From: Coprococcus ammoniilyticus
GTDB taxonomy: Bacteria > Bacillota > Clostridia > Lachnospirales > Lachnospiraceae
Direction: 5' to 3'
DNA length: 64,000 nucleotides
Assembly (NCBI RefSeq): GCF_025567345.1
Contig: NZ_JAOQJS010000001.1
Location: 248,001 to 312,000 of the forward strand
The notes below the pieces were generated by a model, which was not told the origin of the DNA, did no database searches, and saw only the letters and a program-made list of their open reading frames with translations. Within the stretch, counting starts at the first letter, position 1. The number at the start of each line of letters is the position of its first letter. Of this stretch, positions 16,739 to 25,132 are shown one piece after another. Both the position numbers and the translations under genes were made by a program.

Positions 16739-17236
16739 ATGACAGATAAAAAGAAAAACATTCAGGAAACTGCAATCCTGATGCTCGCCACTACCGTTCT
16801 TCTGCTATTCTTTTGTGGTGTCTTTTATAAAGATGCCCAGCAGGTTATAAAGATAAAAGCCAATGGTGCCAAAATCGCAGCTACCGTAGAAGATTGCAAC
16901 TCAGAATATGTCCTTAGATCTTCCCCGGATTATGATAATCCGACTACATACGGCGAGACCATATACCATATCAAAATAAACTATACATACAATGACAAAA
17001 AATATGAAAAAAAGTTCACCAGCGATTCCTCATACTACATATACAGCAAAATGAATATTATTGTAGATAAGGATAATCCAAATAACTGGTGCTTTCCAAA
17101 AGGTGACGCGGATTTTACATTTTATGTATTTTTTTGGATATTAATAGGTGAATTAATATTACATTCCATTATCCTTATTGTTGAATTTATTAAGTACGAA
17201 AAAGAATTATCAAATAGAAAAGAGGAAAAATCATGA
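16739..17236 (+). CDS. DUF3592-like membrane protein
   Basis: A 165-residue protein with a membrane helix near residues 10-30 (ETAILMLATTVLLLFFCGVF), an extracytoplasmic beta-rich domain with repeated Tyr (about 35-120), and a second helix near 127-150. This layout resembles DUF3592 proteins, whose role is unknown. It begins 7 nt after the HTH gene and overlaps the next start by four bases (ATGA), so translation is probably coupled. Confidence 0.75.
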   Translation: MTDKKKNIQETAILMLATTVLLLFFCGVFYKDAQQVIKIKANGAKIAATVEDCNSEYVLRSSPDYDNPTTYGETIYHIKINYTYNDKKYEKKFTSDSSYYIYSKMNIIVDKDNPNNWCFPKGDADFTFYVFFWILIGELILHSIILIVEFIKYEKELSNRKEEKS

Positions 17237-17850
17237 ATGTATTAATGATAAACGGAAGTCCAAGAATCAATGGAAATACCACCATTGCATTAGAAGAAAT
17301 GCGAAAAGCATTTGACGAAGAAGGAGTAAACACTGAGATCATACAGGTCGGAAATAAAGACGTGCGTGGATGTATCGCCTGCGGGCGATGCGCCGAGCTT
17401 GGCAAATGTGTCTTTGACGATATTGTAAATGAACTGGCTTCTAAATTTGAAAAAGCTGATGGTCTTGTAATTGCCAGTCCTGTCTATTTTGCATCTGCAA
17501 ATGCAACCCTGATCGCTGTTCTTGACCGATTGTTTTACAGCACACATTTTGACAAAACTATGAAGGTTGGTGCCAGCGTTGTCTGTGCAAGACGCGGTGG
17601 CTGTTCTGCAACCTTTGATGAGCTCAACAAATATTTTACAATAACAAATATGCCGATCGCATCCAGTCAATATTGGAACTCTATTCATGGCCGTGCGCAG
17701 GGAGAAGCCAGCCGAGATGAAGAAGGAAAACAGACTATGCGTGTCCTTGCACGGAATATGGCATTTCTTATGAAAAGCATTGCTCTCGGAAAAGAACAAT
17801 TCGGACTTCCAAAGACTGAGGAACATGCATGGACACATTTCATTCGATAA
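17233..17850 (+). CDS. NAD(P)H-dependent FMN reductase, flavodoxin-fold oxidoreductase
   Basis: A 205-residue protein with the flavodoxin-like fold. MNVLMINGSPRINGNTTIAL is the classic FMN-phosphate loop. The CIACGRCAELGKCVFDD segment near 49-65 is characteristic of iron-sulfur flavoprotein relatives and the NADPH-dependent FMN reductase family. ASPVYFASANATLIAVLDRLF near 84-104 forms part of the flavin site. The physiological electron acceptor is not known. The start overlaps the end of the DUF3592-like gene. Confidence 0.9.
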   Translation: MNVLMINGSPRINGNTTIALEEMRKAFDEEGVNTEIIQVGNKDVRGCIACGRCAELGKCVFDDIVNELASKFEKADGLVIASPVYFASANATLIAVLDRLFYSTHFDKTMKVGASVVCARRGGCSATFDELNKYFTITNMPIASSQYWNSIHGRAQGEASRDEEGKQTMRVLARNMAFLMKSIALGKEQFGLPKTEEHAWTHFIR

Positions 17851-17884
17851 AATAATAGCATACCAGAAGGAGAACTGATAAACT

Positions 17885-18436
17885 ATGTTATACATTATGA
17901 GACATGGAAAAACAGACTGGAACAATGCACGGCGATTGCAGGGAAGAACCGATATTCCGCTAAATGAAGAAGGACGGCAGATGGCGGAGCATGCCAGAAC
18001 AGAATATGCCGATATCCATTTTGATATCTGCTACTGCTCTCCCCTTATCCGAGCAAAGGAAACAGCCGAGATCGTATTAAAAGGGCGGAACATTCCGATC
18101 ATAACGGACGACCGGTTAAAAGAAATGAGTTTTGGCAACTATGAAGGAACCGCAAACTGCATAACTACTCCCGGCTGTCCAATAAAAGATCTCTTTCTTG
18201 ATCCGGCAAACTATAAAGTTCCAAAGGATGGTGGAGAAAGCTTTGAACAGCTATTTGCGAGAACAGGAGAATTCCTGAAAGAGGTTGTAAAACCACAATT
18301 AGACGAAGGAAAAGATGTCCTGATTGTCGGACATGGAGCTATGAATTCCAGTATCATCTGTCAGGTCAAAGGGATCCCGCTGTCAGAATTCTGGAGCGCA
18401 GGAATCGAGAACTGCAAACTGAAACGCATACTATAA
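17885..18436 (+). CDS. Histidine phosphatase family protein (phosphoglycerate mutase-like)
   Basis: A 183-residue phosphohydrolase. The catalytic motif MRHGKTDWN lies at 5-13, a second Arg/Glu region in YCSPLIRAKETAEIV near 50-65, and the proton-relay VGHGAMN near 149-155. Such proteins remove phosphate from small molecules or sugar phosphates; the substrate is unknown. The ribosome site AGAAGGAG is clear. It belongs to the 16.5-20.9 kb plus-strand run. Confidence 0.92.
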   Translation: MLYIMRHGKTDWNNARRLQGRTDIPLNEEGRQMAEHARTEYADIHFDICYCSPLIRAKETAEIVLKGRNIPIITDDRLKEMSFGNYEGTANCITTPGCPIKDLFLDPANYKVPKDGGESFEQLFARTGEFLKEVVKPQLDEGKDVLIVGHGAMNSSIICQVKGIPLSEFWSAGIENCKLKRIL

Positions 18437-18503
18437 ATATCATTTATAAATCCAAACAAAAGCAACACATTTCATTCAATAGCAAATGAGGAGATATTTG
18501 AAA

Positions 18504-18950
18504 ATGAAGACCTACAACTTCTATGGTTGGGAACAGGCAACCGTTCCTGCCATAACAAACAAGTATAAAGGAATCCATACACCACAGGATCTGTATGACA
18601 GATTATCTGATATCTGGTGCGCTGATACTTGCGCACCAAGACTGCGTGATGGCTGGACACCGGAGAATAAAACTTTGGGGCAGTGTTCTATCACAGCATT
18701 TCTGGTTCAGGACATCTTTGGCGGCAAGGTGTATGGCATCCTGCGTCCCGGCGGAAACTATCATTGCTATAACGATGTCAACGGTCATATATTTGACCTG
18801 ACCAGTGAACAGTTTGGTGATGAGACTCTTTCTTATAAGAACAATCCTGAGCAGTTCCGTGAAGTACATTTTGCAAAAGAAGAAAAACGTTTAAGATATG
18901 AATATCTGAAACAACAACTGGCATGCTTAAACCAGCAATCCACTTGCTGA
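18504..18950 (+). CDS. YunG-like protein, function unknown
   Basis: A 148-residue soluble protein. Conserved features are TLGQCSITAFLVQDIFGG near 53-70, HCYND near 84 and DLTSEQFGDE near 93-102. The Cys...His...Asp order recalls YunG-family proteins of Bacillus and some papain-like folds, but catalysis is not shown. The start at 18504 is selected because GAGGAG (18488-18493) precedes it; the in-frame ATG at 18486 overlaps that site. Confidence 0.75.
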   Translation: MKTYNFYGWEQATVPAITNKYKGIHTPQDLYDRLSDIWCADTCAPRLRDGWTPENKTLGQCSITAFLVQDIFGGKVYGILRPGGNYHCYNDVNGHIFDLTSEQFGDETLSYKNNPEQFREVHFAKEEKRLRYEYLKQQLACLNQQSTC

Positions 18951-19010
18951 TTTTCGTAAGATCAGGTATGCTGAAAAATAAATATGACATCTGAGAAAGG
19001 AACCCATACT

Positions 19011-19487
19011 ATGATAGGATTAATCGTCGCACGTTCAAAAAATAATGTAATTGGAAAAAATGGACAGATCCCATGGCGGATCAAAGGAGAACAGAAACAG
19101 TTTAAAGAACTGACAACAGGGAATACTGTGGTTATGGGACGTAAGTCATATGAAGAGATCGGACATCCTCTCCCGAACCGAATGAATATCGTTGTATCAA
19201 ATACTGCCAATTACTCCGGTGAAAACCTGCTTACCGTTCATTCCTTACAGGAAGCTCTTGATGCTGTAAAAGAGGGAAATGTCTATATCTCCGGTGGATA
19301 TGGGCTGTTCAAAGAGGCACTTCCACTGGTTGATACGATGTATATCACAGAAGTTGATACTGTCGTTGAAGACGGAGATGTCTTCTTCCCTGAATTCAAT
19401 GCAGATGAATTCGATATTACAACCGGCGAATCCGGTGGTGACGACATTACATTTACCCGCACAACCTACACCCGCAAGAAACTGTAA
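19011..19487 (+). CDS. folA: Dihydrofolate reductase
   Basis: This 158-residue enzyme makes tetrahydrofolate with NADPH and is the trimethoprim target. Family motifs are IVARSKNNVIGKNGQIPWRI (residues 4-23), TVVMGRKSYEEIG near 43 and VYISGGYGLFKEAL near 92. In the substrate-binding helix the usual acidic residue region reads IKGEQKQFK instead of L..D...F., a variant form also found in accessory DHFRs; trimethoprim response cannot be predicted from this. The ATG at 19011 is preferred over 18984 because GAAAGGA is well spaced and the product starts like the family. Confidence 0.93.
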   Translation: MIGLIVARSKNNVIGKNGQIPWRIKGEQKQFKELTTGNTVVMGRKSYEEIGHPLPNRMNIVVSNTANYSGENLLTVHSLQEALDAVKEGNVYISGGYGLFKEALPLVDTMYITEVDTVVEDGDVFFPEFNADEFDITTGESGGDDITFTRTTYTRKKL

Positions 19488-19502
19488 ACAAGGACAACTC
19501 AC

Positions 19503-20870
19503 ATGAATACACAGACAACGAATGAAAATCCTCTCGGCACTCAACCCGTAAAAAAATTATTAATGCAATTTGCCATTCCAAGTATAGTAGCCATGCTGGT
19601 TAGCTCTCTTTATAACATTGTTGACCAGTTTTTCATTGGGCGAAATGTCGGCGAACTTGGTAATGCTGCGACCAATATTTCATTTCCACTTTCCATATCC
19701 TGTATCGCGATCGCTCTGCTGTTCGGCATCGGCGGCGCATCTGCTTTTAATCTGGCTATGGGAAAAGGAGAAAAGGAAAAAGCAGTTTATTATATCGGCA
19801 ATTCCGCTGTCATGCTCTTTGGCTGTGGTGTAATTTTAACCACGATCACCCTGCTGTTCTTAGAGCCTCTGCTCCACTTCTTTGGATCTCCCGACAATGT
19901 ACTTTCCTATGCAAAAACTTACACAGGCATTGTTGCAATCGGATTTCCTTTTCTGATCCTCACAACCGGAAGCGGTCATCTGATCCGGGCTGATGGGAGA
20001 CCGAAGATCAGCATGATCTGTAACCTCACCGGAGCCGTGATCAATACGATCTTAGATGCACTGTTTGTATCCGTTCTCCAGATGGGTATGGCAGGTGCAG
20101 CCATCGCAACCGTTATCGGTCAGGTAATCTCCGCCGGTCTTGTCATCTGGTTTTTATCCCACTGCAAGACTGTAACGATAAGAAAAGAACATCTCCGCAT
20201 CAGCAGATCGATCATAGCGAGAGTCTCATCCCTTGGTACTGCTCCTTGCAGCAACCAGCTTGCCATGATGATCGTACAGATCATTATGAACAAATCTCTC
20301 AAATACTATGGCTCCCTTTCTATCTATGGCGAAGCAATCCCTATCGCCTGTGCCGGAATCATCACAAAAGTAAACCAGGTATTCCTATCCCTGATCATCG
20401 GTATATCACAAGGCTTACAGCCAATCACCAGCTATAACTATGGCGCAGAAAAATACAAACGGGTAAAGTCTGCCTATCTGTTCGCCTCTACCTGTGGATT
20501 TGTGATCGCGCTCATTGCATTTCTGTTGTTCCAGTTTGTGCCAAGGCAGATCATATCCATTTTCGGAAATGGCTCCGAAAGCTACTTCCAGTTTTCGATC
20601 AGCTATTTTCGTATTTTTCTGTTCTTTACGTTTATAAACTTTATGCAGCCGATCACTTCGAACTTCTTTACATCGATCGGCAAACCGAAAAAAGGAACAT
20701 TCCTGTCATTAACCAGACAGATCCTGTTCCTTCTCCCATTATTAATTATTCTGCCGCTATTTATGGGCATTGATGGCATTATGTATTCCGGCCCTATCGC
20801 CGATGGACTTGCCGGAGTGGTCGCCATTTTCATGGTCTGGAATGAATTTCGCACCAGACCTTTCCGCTAA
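19503..20870 (+). CDS. MATE family efflux transporter
   Basis: A 455-residue twelve-helix antiporter. NPLGTQPVKKLLMQFAIPSI opens the first bundle, and SLYNIVDQFFIGRNVGELG is the typical first-helix signature of the MepA-like branch. The second bundle begins near 235. Such proteins export drugs or metabolites. It is the last gene of the plus-strand run that starts at 16513 and is closed by a terminator directly after the stop. Its position next to folA could reflect co-selection by drugs, but that is inference. Confidence 0.95.
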   Translation: MNTQTTNENPLGTQPVKKLLMQFAIPSIVAMLVSSLYNIVDQFFIGRNVGELGNAATNISFPLSISCIAIALLFGIGGASAFNLAMGKGEKEKAVYYIGNSAVMLFGCGVILTTITLLFLEPLLHFFGSPDNVLSYAKTYTGIVAIGFPFLILTTGSGHLIRADGRPKISMICNLTGAVINTILDALFVSVLQMGMAGAAIATVIGQVISAGLVIWFLSHCKTVTIRKEHLRISRSIIARVSSLGTAPCSNQLAMMIVQIIMNKSLKYYGSLSIYGEAIPIACAGIITKVNQVFLSLIIGISQGLQPITSYNYGAEKYKRVKSAYLFASTCGFVIALIAFLLFQFVPRQIISIFGNGSESYFQFSISYFRIFLFFTFINFMQPITSNFFTSIGKPKKGTFLSLTRQILFLLPLLIILPLFMGIDGIMYSGPIADGLAGVVAIFMVWNEFRTRPFR

Positions 20871-20901
20871 AGAGGTTGTTGTTGTTCAACCTCTACTTTT
20901 T
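20871..20901 (+). terminator. Intrinsic terminator after the MATE gene
   Basis: AGAGGTTG (20871-20878) pairs with CAACCTCT (20887-20894) and is followed by acTTTTT. A second copy of the right arm with its own T-run (CAACAACCTCT at 21135-21145, then TTTTT) lies beyond the family-2 element, so the element sits between two alternative terminator arms. Confidence 0.75.
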
Positions 20902-20905
20902 GCCA

Positions 20906-21109
20906 TGATATTTTGGCTCTGCTGGTATGGACATATACAAAGACCGTTCCGTTTTCTGCTCGGATTTGCACGCTTATTGCCAGCAGTCGCCCAAACTCAC
21001 CCTTACGGGTTCAGACATGGGCTTGGTGCTGACAGCTAGTGCAAACCTCACAACGAAAACTTCACTGATGTCTTATGTATATATCCATACCAGCAGAGCC
21101 AAAATATCA
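20906..21109 (-). repeat. Family-2 long hairpin element, copy F
   Basis: Arms 20906-20944 and 21070-21109 pair over about 38 bp. One mismatch becomes a G-U pair when read on the minus strand, which favours that strand. The core on the minus strand has GTTTTC:GAAAAC, TTTGCAC:GTGCAAA, TGTCAGCA:TGCTGGCA, GCCCA:TGGGC and ACCC-GTAA-GGGT, with an internal loop TGTCTGA/GAGTT. Copy D (39543) has the same plan with different base pairs. It occupies the convergent gap between the MATE gene and the histidine kinase and has no coding potential. Confidence 0.8.
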
Positions 21110-21148
21110 CAACTATAAATAACACAAGAATCATCAACAACCTCTTTT

Positions 21149-22447
21149 TTACTCACACATCGGGAAACGGACAATAAAACGGGTGCCGATCTCCGGACGG
21201 GATACAACCTGAATCGTGCCGGAGTGAGCATCGACGATCCATTTGGCTATGGAAAGTCCCAGGCCGGAACCGCCGGTCTCGCCGTTTCTCGCTTCGTCCG
21301 ATCGGTAGAATCGTTCAAAGATATGAACGACATCTGACGATTCCATTCCGATGCCCTCATCCTGGATCATATAACTGACATAACCGGATTCCAGCATAAC
21401 TCCTAATGTAATATCCGCACCATCCGAAGAATACTTTGCCGCATTCTGTACAAAGATCCGGATGGACTGTTTGATCATGGCTATATCACCTGTCATATAT
21501 GCAGGATCTGTTCCACGGAACAGATAGCGGTGCTTCTCATCGATCATCTGGGATTCCTCCCAGACCTCACTGACCATCTGATTCAGATCCAGTTTCACTT
21601 TATTCAGAGTATTTCTTCCGCTGTCACCCCGCGCAAGGAACAGAAGCTGTTCTACCAGCTCCTTCATGTGCTGAGACTCATTCTTAAGGGCTTCGATGGA
21701 TTCTGTCAGAACCTTTTCATCCTCTTTTCCCCATCGATCCAGCATATTCACGTATCCCTGGATCACAGCAATAGGTGTCCGAAGCTCATGTGATGCATCC
21801 GATACAAACCGTACCTGCCGCCTTTCGTTTTCCTTCATATTCCGAAGCAGGTTATTCAACGCGATCTCAATACTTTTCAATTCCTTGTCTCCGGTATGGA
21901 CTCCCTGTTCGGCATCATCCGGAGAAATATGTGATATTGCCTGTTCCAGATGATCCATCTGATTCTGGTCAAACGTCTTTGCAGACTTCTTATCGGAACG
22001 TTTCTTCTGATCCTCCATACCATTTTGCTCAAATGACATCTTACTGATCTGTTCTGCCTTTACCGCCAGATCATTTAACGGCTTCAGCTTTCTTCTGACA
22101 ACAGAAGTCCGGAATAACGCAAAAAACAACACAAATCCTTCTGCCGATAACAGTATGATTCCCGGTACAGCTACCAGATCCCTTACATCCCGGAAATCAT
22201 ATGCATATGATTTCCGGTCATTTCCATCGATCACATATTCCAGTGTATGCTTTTCTTGATTGACATTAAAATAATAATGCTCACCTGTTACCTGATCCGG
22301 AAGCTTTGTGGTACACCAGTACATCCAGGTTCCCATAATAAGAAAGGCAATGATAATATTGATTCCTATTACATTGCCTACTTCCTTCAGCCAGAAGCTG
22401 ATATTTATTTTTCTGGCGATCGAGGTCATCCTCTTATTTTCATTCAT
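21149..22447 (-). CDS. Sensor histidine kinase
   Basis: A 432-residue membrane kinase. One helix lies near residues 24-46 and another near 95-115, with a short extracytoplasmic domain between that contains Tyr/His-rich KLPDQVTGEHYYFNVN. A HAMP-like linker follows, then HisKA with FVSDASHELRTPIAVIQGY (His near 220) and HATPase_c with NAAKYSSDG near 322, DEGIGM near 350 and GGSGLGLSIAKWIV near 385. A highly charged insert (about 135-185) separates the linker from the kinase core. It is probably paired with the OmpR-type regulator 95 nt upstream. The signal is unknown. Confidence 0.94.
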   Translation of the reverse strand: MNENKRMTSIARKINISFWLKEVGNVIGINIIIAFLIMGTWMYWCTTKLPDQVTGEHYYFNVNQEKHTLEYVIDGNDRKSYAYDFRDVRDLVAVPGIILLSAEGFVLFFALFRTSVVRRKLKPLNDLAVKAEQISKMSFEQNGMEDQKKRSDKKSAKTFDQNQMDHLEQAISHISPDDAEQGVHTGDKELKSIEIALNNLLRNMKENERRQVRFVSDASHELRTPIAVIQGYVNMLDRWGKEDEKVLTESIEALKNESQHMKELVEQLLFLARGDSGRNTLNKVKLDLNQMVSEVWEESQMIDEKHRYLFRGTDPAYMTGDIAMIKQSIRIFVQNAAKYSSDGADITLGVMLESGYVSYMIQDEGIGMESSDVVHIFERFYRSDEARNGETGGSGLGLSIAKWIVDAHSGTIQVVSRPEIGTRFIVRFPMCE

Positions 22448-22542
22448 CCGTGATACCTCTTCTTATACATTCTTTCAATCTTGCTCTTGTTTCTGCATCT
22501 ACCCTTATCATCAGACTGTATACTCTATCCCGTTACACCTTC

Positions 22543-23226
22543 CTATGATTCCCTGATCACATAGCCTACGCCTCGTACCGTTGTGATCAGCTTGATACCG
22601 AACCGGTCATCGATCTTCGTACGCAGATACCGGATATATACATCTATGATATTTGTCTCACCGACATACTCATACCCACAGACAATATTCATCAGCTTTT
22701 CCCGATCCATGACGATATTCTTATTCTCCATCAGCGTATGCAGCAGTTCAAATTCCCGATTGGTAAGCTCCACCGGTTCTCCCGCCACCATAACCTCGTG
22801 CCGGTCAGTATCCAGGCTGACTCCATGGATCTCTAGCTTATGTGTCTCCTGCCGGTCTGTGCTTTTCCGCTTCAGCGCTACACGGATACGAGCCAGAAGT
22901 TCTTCGATCGCAAATGGCTTTGTAATGTAATCATCCGCTCCCGCATCCAGCCCGGACACCTTGTCCATTACCGCATCCCTTGCAGTAAGCAGCAGGATCG
23001 GTACAGTATTTCCTTCTTTACGAATACGGCGAAGAACCTCCAGACCATTTAGCCTTGGAAGCATAACATCCAGCACGATCAGGTCAGCATGTTCTGATAA
23101 TGCCAGATCCAGACCTGTCCGCCCGTCAAATGCCTTTATTACTTCATAGCCTTCATGAACCAATTCCAGCTCTACAAATCTGGCAATCTTTTCTTCATCC
23201 TCTACAATCAAAATCTTCCGGCTCAT
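22543..23226 (-). CDS. OmpR/PhoB-family response regulator
   Basis: A 227-residue regulator. The receiver domain has EDEEK at 9-13, the phospho-acceptor Asp near 52 (LIVLDVMLPRLNG), and Lys in ITKPF near 102. The C-terminal winged helix (about 130-225) carries ELTNREFELLHTLMEN and YIRYLRTKID. It forms a two-component pair with the kinase downstream. The unusually long 95-nt gap to the kinase holds no plausible gene. A family-1 element lies upstream of its start. Confidence 0.95.
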   Translation of the reverse strand: MSRKILIVEDEEKIARFVELELVHEGYEVIKAFDGRTGLDLALSEHADLIVLDVMLPRLNGLEVLRRIRKEGNTVPILLLTARDAVMDKVSGLDAGADDYITKPFAIEELLARIRVALKRKSTDRQETHKLEIHGVSLDTDRHEVMVAGEPVELTNREFELLHTLMENKNIVMDREKLMNIVCGYEYVGETNIIDVYIRYLRTKIDDRFGIKLITTVRGVGYVIRES

Positions 23227-23245
23227 CTCTACTCCTTGTTGTGAC

Positions 23246-23455
23246 GATTTATTTTAAGGGAGTATCTTGAGTACCTATGTCCATATTCTGACATACTATT
23301 ATTCCGCAAGACGCTCTCGCTCTGTTGCTCATGTAGCGGTTCTAACCGCTCCACTCCGTGGATCGCTAAGTACCGACATTCGCAAAGGCTTGCTGCATAA
23401 TAGTATATCAGAACATGGACAATGTATTTTCGTTTCATGTCCCTTAAAATAAATC
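23246..23455 (-). repeat. Family-1 long hairpin element, copy C
   Basis: It lies in the 255-nt gap between the DUF4342 gene and the response regulator. Outer arms GATTTATTTTAAGGGA (23246-23261) and 23440-23455 pair perfectly. Inner arms 23279-23302 and 23397-23420 pair at 22 of 24, and both exceptions become G-U pairs on the minus strand. The core (23306-23393, minus strand) has GCAAG:CTTGC, TTGC:GCAA, ATGT:ACAT, CGGT:ACCG and GC-GAGA-GC. Its centre differs from copies A and E, containing TCCAC/GTGGA and CGGTT/AACCG hairpins. Confidence 0.8.
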
Positions 23456-23481
23456 TGTGTATTGTAAATTAATCTCTCACA

Positions 23482-24021
23482 TTAGTTCTTGTTAATGTCT
23501 GTCTTAATAGTTTCTACCGTATCCGCAACCTTGTCGCAGGCACTGTTCAAGTCTACATTGATATTGTCGATTCCTGCGAAATGGTATCTGCATTCACAGA
23601 ATAAACCGACCACTAATAATGGAATCGTAATCCAGAATGCGAAGACGATCGCAAGTATCAATACCAGAACAGGTACATTCACCATAGTGCTGCCGCGTCT
23701 TTCTATGATGAACTTGGAATCCACGCTTTTCTTTAAAAGTTTTCCACACCAGGAAAAAAACTGATCCATCATCTGACCAAAGGTCTTTTTATTGCAGTCT
23801 CTGGTATATTCCTGCTGTGCCTGTTCAAATTCTGTTGATGTCTGCTGTGCCTGTTCCGTCGTGTAACTGGTAACCTCCGGTGCTTTTACCTTACCGTTCT
23901 TTTCCAGATAAATGATCGCATCCAACACATCATAATTCGTTGCTTCCAAAGCTGCCTTGGCTTCTTCATAGCTGACACCTGTTTTTTCTCTTAACTTCTC
24001 TACTTTTTCTAAATTATCCAT
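23482..24021 (-). CDS. DUF4342 protein with UBA/TS-N-like N-terminus
   Basis: A 179-residue protein. Residues 1-45 (EKVEKLREKTGVSYEEAKAA and on) form a UBA-like three-helix fold as in EF-Ts. Then comes a low-complexity Gln/Thr/Glu linker (about 50-78), and a membrane-proximal DUF4342 domain with a hydrophobic stretch VPVLVLILAIVFAFWITIPL near 115-135. The role is unknown. A short palindrome GGTAT-tact-ATACC (24060-24073) lies about 40 nt before the start and could be a regulatory site. Confidence 0.85.
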   Translation of the reverse strand: MDNLEKVEKLREKTGVSYEEAKAALEATNYDVLDAIIYLEKNGKVKAPEVTSYTTEQAQQTSTEFEQAQQEYTRDCNKKTFGQMMDQFFSWCGKLLKKSVDSKFIIERRGSTMVNVPVLVLILAIVFAFWITIPLLVVGLFCECRYHFAGIDNINVDLNSACDKVADTVETIKTDINKN

Positions 24022-24131
24022 ATCTTTTTCCTTCTTTCTCTATTCTCTCCTCAGCTGATGGTATTACTATACCAGCCACGAATTAATCTAAAATAGGAGA
24101 AAGATTAAAATCAGATTAATAAACTAACCTT

Positions 24132-24950
24132 CTATTTCAATGCAGCTTTCTCGATCGAATAGCTCCCGATCAACTCATCATCTTCATCATAAACAGTAAA
24201 TTCACCAGTCAGCGTTGTCATTGCTTTCACGTCGGACACGTCACAGAATAAGGTTGCATATGTATGCCCCATTGCATCTGCCACATAAGAAATTTCCTCT
24301 TCTTTTCCATTTACAAGAACTGTGTCAAATGTTGCCTGTATCTTTTTATCCGTTTTATTGTAAACCTCAAATGCCAGTACCTGTTCTGCGTCATCGCCAT
24401 CACTGTCATTCTCAATTCCAATATAAGATACTGTAACCTTGTCATTATCAAGAATCGTTACAGCTCCCTCTTTTACGGTATATTCCTTTGTATCATCTTT
24501 TTCATTTGAAAGGGCAACGTCATCGATCTCATATGTACCGATCGTATAACCTTCCATGTCATCCACACATACAATACCAGTCAAAGCAGCCGGCGCTGCA
24601 TCACAATCCACCAGACAAATCTGATCCTCACTTGTCTGTGCTTCCACATCCAGTCCAAACATTGGCTGAAGCGTCTCTCCATCAACCACTACATCACTGA
24701 AATACACATTTACCATCTGATCATCCGATTTATTTGTAATCGTAAACATCATTCCATGAACTTCCGGATCATATCCATTATATACCAGTGCAATCTGATC
24801 ATTATCCAGCACTTCTACTGCAACCGTTCCATCCTCTGCCGTTGTTATCTCTTCGGAGGTCTGCTGCTTTTTATCTCCGCATCCGGATACAAGCCCTGCC
24901 AGAATACACAAACCTGCCGCCAGAATACAATGTCCTCTTTTCATAATCAT
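24132..24950 (-). CDS. Predicted lipoprotein, function unknown
   Basis: A 272-residue secreted protein. The signal peptide ends in the lipobox LVSGC near residue 24, followed by an acidic linker. Two similar beta-rich domains follow: IALVYNGYDPEVHGMMFTIT with TNKSDDQMVNVYF, and VTVSYIGIENDSDGDDAEQV with YNKTDKKIQATF. Each has the pattern of an immunoglobulin-like DUF found in lipoproteins of Clostridia. It is very acidic. GGAGG precedes ATGATTATG; the first ATG (24950) is used, the second at 24944 is equally possible. No enzyme motif is visible. Confidence 0.8.
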   Translation of the reverse strand: MIMKRGHCILAAGLCILAGLVSGCGDKKQQTSEEITTAEDGTVAVEVLDNDQIALVYNGYDPEVHGMMFTITNKSDDQMVNVYFSDVVVDGETLQPMFGLDVEAQTSEDQICLVDCDAAPAALTGIVCVDDMEGYTIGTYEIDDVALSNEKDDTKEYTVKEGAVTILDNDKVTVSYIGIENDSDGDDAEQVLAFEVYNKTDKKIQATFDTVLVNGKEEEISYVADAMGHTYATLFCDVSDVKAMTTLTGEFTVYDEDDELIGSYSIEKAALK

Positions 24951-25017
24951 TTATCCTCCACATTTCTTTCAAAACCAGAACCCATCCGCTTTATCTTTAA
25001 CCAATGCGCCCTATTAT

Positions 25018-25123
25018 AAAACAAAACCGCACCCCGTATATCCCAGGCAGTCACCATAACCCGGTACAAACACAGGTTCTGGTTCGTTGCTTACACACAA
25101 TAAGGATATACAGTGTGCAGTTT
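25018..25123 (-). terminator. Terminator of the recJ-aspS run
   Basis: On the minus strand, AAACTGCAC and GTATATCC just after the aspS stop pair with GGATATAC and GGTGCGGTTT, and the right arm runs into TTTTGTTTT. The loop is long (about 60 nt) and holds further weak pairing. The remaining gap to the lipoprotein gene carries only that gene's ribosome site. Confidence 0.65.
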
Positions 25124-25132
25124 CATTATTTT

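Noticed and set aside
22448..22542. Small gene in the 95-nt gap between response regulator and kinase
   Set aside because: Only very short frames without ribosome sites are present.
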